From the NCBI GenBank assembly GCA_963782885.1, contig CAWALL010000013.1, forward strand, positions 248,001 to 312,000: a stretch of 64,000 bases of DNA, in the 5' to 3' direction. The translations under genes were made by a program, and so were the position numbers. The stretch comes from DATAOG01 sp963782885 (lineage in GTDB: Bacteria; Pseudomonadota; Alphaproteobacteria; Geminicoccales; Geminicoccaceae). Numbering within the stretch: the stretch's first letter is position 1; each line of letters begins with the position of its first letter. Below, piece by piece: positions 60,727-64,000 of this stretch. Under the pieces are notes generated by a model. That model made no database searches and was not told the origin of the DNA. It was given only the letters and a program-made list of their open reading frames with translations.

Positions 60727-61626
60727 CTACGACACCGGCCGGGCAGGCTGGCTGCGCGGATAGCGCTTCAGGAAATCGTCGGCGATCGCCTCGAAGGTCG
60801 TGAAGCGGACGCCCGGATGCCGGCTCATGTGCGCGAACAGGCGCTCGTGCATCATCAGTACGTGCGGCTTGCCGGACACGTCCGGGTGAATGGTCATCGT
60901 GAACACCGCGTAGTCGTATTCCCGGTAGACCCAGTCGAACTGCTCGCGCCAGAAGTCCTCGACGTCGCGCGGATTCGTGAAGCCGTAGCTGTTGGGCGCG
61001 GCCTTGATGAACATCATCGGCGGCAGATCGTCGAGCGTCCAGGACGCCGGAATGTTGACGAGGTCGGTCTCGCGGCCGCGCTGCAGCGGCTGCATCCAGT
61101 CGCGGGGGTGCTTGGAGAAATCGATCTTGGTCCAGCTGTCCCCGACCCGAGTGTAAAACGGGTGGAAATCGTTGTTCATCAGCGAGTGGTCGTACTTGAT
61201 GCCCTTGGCCAGCAACAGCTCGTTGGTCTTGGGGCCGAACTCCCACCAGGGGGCGACGTAGCCGCGCGGCGACCGGCCGCAGAGCTTGGTGATCGCCTCG
61301 ATGCACTTGTCGAAGACGGCTTCCTCCTGCTCCGGGGTCATTGCGACCGGATTCTCGTGGCTGTAGCCGTGCATGCCGATCTCATGGCCGGCATCGGCGA
61401 CCGCCTGCATCTGCTCGGGGAAGGTCTCGATCGAGTGGCCCGGGATGAACCAGGTGGTCTTGATCCCGAACCGGTCGAACAGACGCAAAAGGCGCGGCGA
61501 GCCGACCTCGCCCGCGAACATGCCGCGGGAGATGTCGCAAGGGGAATCCTCGCCGCCGTAGGAGCCGAGCCAGCCGGCGACCGCATCGACGTCGACGCCA
61601 TACGCGCAGAAGATCTCCTTGGCCAT
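60727..61626 (-). CDS. Polysaccharide deacetylase family (PuuE/PgdA-like)
   Basis: 299 residues from ATG 61626. NodB-type deacetylase fold: D12/D14 (YGVDVDAVAGW), H86 and H90 in MHGYSHENP (the H-x3-H metal pair), APWWEFGPKTNELL and MTIHPDVSGKPH (His). No signal peptide, so probably cytoplasmic, as in HpPgdA or allantoinase PuuE relatives. The substrate may be a ureide or N-acetyl compound rather than cell-wall glycan. It is the first gene of a two-gene unit. Confidence 0.88.
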   Translation of the reverse strand: MAKEIFCAYGVDVDAVAGWLGSYGGEDSPCDISRGMFAGEVGSPRLLRLFDRFGIKTTWFIPGHSIETFPEQMQAVADAGHEIGMHGYSHENPVAMTPEQEEAVFDKCIEAITKLCGRSPRGYVAPWWEFGPKTNELLLAKGIKYDHSLMNNDFHPFYTRVGDSWTKIDFSKHPRDWMQPLQRGRETDLVNIPASWTLDDLPPMMFIKAAPNSYGFTNPRDVEDFWREQFDWVYREYDYAVFTMTIHPDVSGKPHVLMMHERLFAHMSRHPGVRFTTFEAIADDFLKRYPRSQPARPVS

Positions 61627-61819
61627 CTCGCCTCTCCCTACCTGATTTCGGTTTGTCACCCGGCCCCGGTCGGCCGTCCGATGAATGGTAGCCCAGTCGC
61701 GACGGATCGCAATGGCTCGGTGCGGTCACCCTTTGCGCGCTTGGGCCACAGCTCAATCGCTGCCGCTCGGCCCCCACCCCCTGTCCACGCGACCTGTGAC
61801 GCAGGTCACAAGGCAACGC

Positions 61820-63188
61820 ATGACACCGGGGGTAACGTTTCACGCGATCAAAGCTGCATTTGGAGGATCGATCAGTGACACTGTTGCATCCAATTTCCAG
61901 ACTATCTTCTGCGCGGCAGTCGCCGTCGCGACTGTTGCGCCGGCACACGCCGCGACTGTGGCGATCCGCCACCGTTCAAAGCCGAACGGTTCGACGACCC
62001 CGAAATCGACACGGCGGTCTACATCAGCCGGATCACGGCCAGCCTCGGCAACAAGTTCATGGGCTTCGCGGTCGTTCTGAACAATGACCGAGGCAAGCGC
62101 CTTCTCTTCGTCCGCCAGGGCCTGGGCGGTCTCGCCGTGCGAACGGGCCCGCGGGCGCCCCGCCTCGCCGTTCACGCTCAATACCGAAGTGAACATCGGC
62201 AGCACCACAAGGCCGTCGTGACCACGCCGAGCGTTCTCCATGCCCTTGAGCACCAATCGAATGTCGGCCTCGGCACCTTCATCCGCGCGCGGCTGCCCGT
62301 CCGCTGGCAGCCGGAGCTCCATCAGCGATGGCGCCCGTCACGATCTCGATGATGCTGCAACATCGTGGCGGCTTCAAACGCTCCGGCAACAACGATCCAT
62401 GGAGCGCGAGCAACGCCCGCGCCCGCCTCGCCACCGGCGATCTCGGCACCCCGTCGCCACCGCCAGTCGGCGAGCGCAGCTATTCCAACTCCAGCATGGG
62501 CATGTTCCATTTCATGATGTTGGGCATCGCCAACCGATCATTGTGGGCTCACTATGAGACCACGTATCGGGATTTGCCCGACACGACCTACGACAGGCTG
62601 ATCGCGGCCCGAAATGCCGAATGGTACACTGCCTACACGCAGAAGTTCGTGTTCGACCCGGCCAACGTCAGCGCCACCTGCCGAATGCAGGACATCATCG
62701 ATTCCGGCGGGCCCTTCAGCCTTCTCTACGGATCGCCGACCGATCACAGCGGTGCCGTGTCGCCCGACAACAGCTTGCACTGCGCGTCGGGCGGCTGGAT
62801 CATGTCGATCAAGCAGCTGATGCGGTTGGTGCACACGCTGAAGCACTCCGACAAGATCCTGTCGCGCGCGACATACGCGCTGATGGAAGATGGCACGCTG
62901 GCTCCCGGCGAGGCGGTTGCCAAGGACGACGCGTCCCTGGGCTGGTGGCGCAAGCGCATCCGAGGCGGCTGGGCATTCACGCACAACGGCGCAGTGCTGG
63001 AGGGCGGAGGCGCCGCCAACAGCCATGTCATCATCTACCCGAACGGCTATCACGCGGCTGTCGTCTCCAACTCCGTCATTCCCCCAGGGTTGAATCCCGA
63101 CCAGGCGCTCGTCGATGCATTCGAGGCAAGCTATACGCCCCGCCCCGGCGTGACGTCCCAGCTGCCGGATCTCGAGCTTGCGAAATAG
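61820..63188 (+). pseudogene. Exported serine hydrolase (class C beta-lactamase-like), multiple frameshifts
   Basis: The protein is readable only in pieces: a signal peptide (NFQTIFCAAVAVATVAPAHA), then in a second frame DPPPFKAERFDDPEIDTAVY to GFAVVLNN, then SPFTLNTEVNIGSTT in a third frame. The catalytic S-x-x-K is split by a missing base at the Lys codon near 62212. The segment from about 62210 reads AVVTTPSVLHALEHQS. The last 860 bp (62328-63188) form one open frame with YSNSSMGMFHFM (Y-x-N) and AFTHNGAVLEGGG (third motif). At least three lesions; a dead gene. Confidence 0.72.
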
Positions 63189-63392
63189 GCGCTCTAAGGG
63201 GAGCGCTTGCTACCGCAGGAGCCGGGCCAGCTGCCGATCGCTCAGCGGGCCCGGAAGATTTCCTTTGCCATCTCGCCCCTCGGCGCGGTGTTCTGGTGTC
63301 GCCGCTTGGTCGTGCCCGTCCGGCACCCGAACGGTCCAGGGAGCGGAGCCGAGGTTCGAGCGATGGCAAGACAACCAACCGCGGCCGCGCCG

Positions 63393-64000
63393 GCGTGATC
63401 GTCCGCCCGTCCGGCAGGGCCGTCCTCGCCCTCGGCCTGCTCGCGGCGCTGCTCGCGGTCGGCCGGCCGCTCGCGGCCGAGAGCCCGGACGCGGGCGCCG
63501 GACCCCCGATCCCGGTCGATCTCGAGCTGGTGCTGGCGGTCGACGTCTCGGGCAGCGTCGATCCACCCGAGTTCGAGTTGCAGACCCGCGGCCTAGCGCA
63601 GGCGTTCCGCGATCCCGAGGTCCTGGCGGCGCTGCAGGCGCCCCGGCGGCACGGCATCGCGGTCACGCTGATCCAATGGTCCGGCCGGTTCCAGCAGGCG
63701 GTGGGGGTCGATTGGACCCTGGTCCACGATGCGCCCTCGGCGGAAGCCTTGGCGCGCCGGATCGAGACCATGAAGCGTCACTTCCAGGCCGAGACCGGGA
63801 TCGCGGGCGCGCTCACCGCCGCCCTCCGGCAGCTGCAGCAGAGCCGGTTCACGGGCGGCCGCCAGGTGATCGACATCTCGGGCGACGGCCCGAGCAACGT
63901 CGGCCCCGACCCCGACCCGGTCCGCGACGCCGCCGTGGCCGCCAGGGTCACGATCAACGGCCTCGCGATCGTCAACGAGATCCCGGCCGTCAACGTGTAC
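63393..64000 (+). CDS. DUF1194 / VWA-like exported protein (3' end outside window)
   Basis: A GTG start at 63393 opens a signal peptide (VLALGLLAALLAVGRPLAA) and a von Willebrand A-type domain. Metal-ion site residues are in LVLAVDVSGSVDPPEFELQ (D-x-S-x-S), with Thr in AETGIAGALTAAL and Asp in VIDISGDGPSN, a typical DUF1194 sequence. It continues past the window edge. About 200 residues are visible; the full family is about 240-270. Function unknown; probably periplasmic ligand binding. Confidence 0.85.

Overview
The window is about 64 kb of very GC-rich DNA with densely packed genes on both strands. It looks like the chromosome of an alphaproteobacterium, probably Rhodospirillales-like. The basis is gene pairing: nth beside a DUF2244 gene, dsbB beside a YqaA/DedA-type gene, PrpE, and a TTAA-N7-TTAA (CtrA-type) box. 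No rRNA, tRNA, CRISPR array or prophage was seen. The lineage is an inference from gene content.

Layout. 0-4 kb: end of an ABC-2 exporter, a cyclase/VOC pair and a DNase I-like enzyme. 4-5.3 kb: a graveyard of three wrecked genes (FAD oxidase, SDR, IS1380-type transposase). 5.4-10.8 kb: M20 peptidase, PAP2 phosphatase, DUF2244, nth, Uma2. 10.8-14.8 kb: an accessory stretch of visibly lower GC with secreted proteins, frameshifted genes and a HicB antitoxin whose HicA partner is destroyed. 14.8-23 kb: dsbB-yqaA, an IS110 element with a structured end, prpE, and a scrambled olsB-olsA ornithine-lipid locus. 23-30.5 kb: a secreted barrel protein, an acyl-CoA dehydrogenase/ligase/SDR operon and a membrane-anchored Gly/His-rich protein. 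30.5-36.7 kb: an orphan MazE-like antitoxin beside a HEPN-motif gene that sits on a 12-codon mazF stump, then metallophosphoesterase, FAD monooxygenase, O-antigen-ligase-like and isochorismatase genes and a MntA-HepT pair. 36.7-49.4 kb: mostly metabolic genes, namely a luciferase-like oxidoreductase, a BacA/YddA-type ABC exporter beside GH144 and GH13 glycosidases, an amino-acid deaminase, mtgA, a ureohydrolase diverging from an N-carbamoyl hydrolase, CsbD, YciB and a TauD-type dioxygenase. 49.9-55.6 kb: a Tat-exported beta-helix protein, a GspC-like protein, and a PQQ alcohol dehydrogenase followed by a sulfocyanin-like blue copper protein. 55.8-64 kb: a CobW-type GTPase, a large SAM/cyclase/AAA/TPR protein, a polysaccharide deacetylase pair, a decayed serine hydrolase and the start of a DUF1194 protein.

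The most interesting unit is the PQQ dehydrogenase plus sulfocyanin pair. The dehydrogenase carries the D-x-D signature associated with lanthanide use, and no cytochrome c is encoded nearby, so a copper protein may be its electron acceptor. The second is the antitoxin/HEPN arrangement that may have replaced MazF. A repeated theme is single-base frameshifts in otherwise well-conserved genes. Some lie in clearly decayed loci, others in the middle of operons, so assembly error and real decay must be separated before any of them is called inactive.
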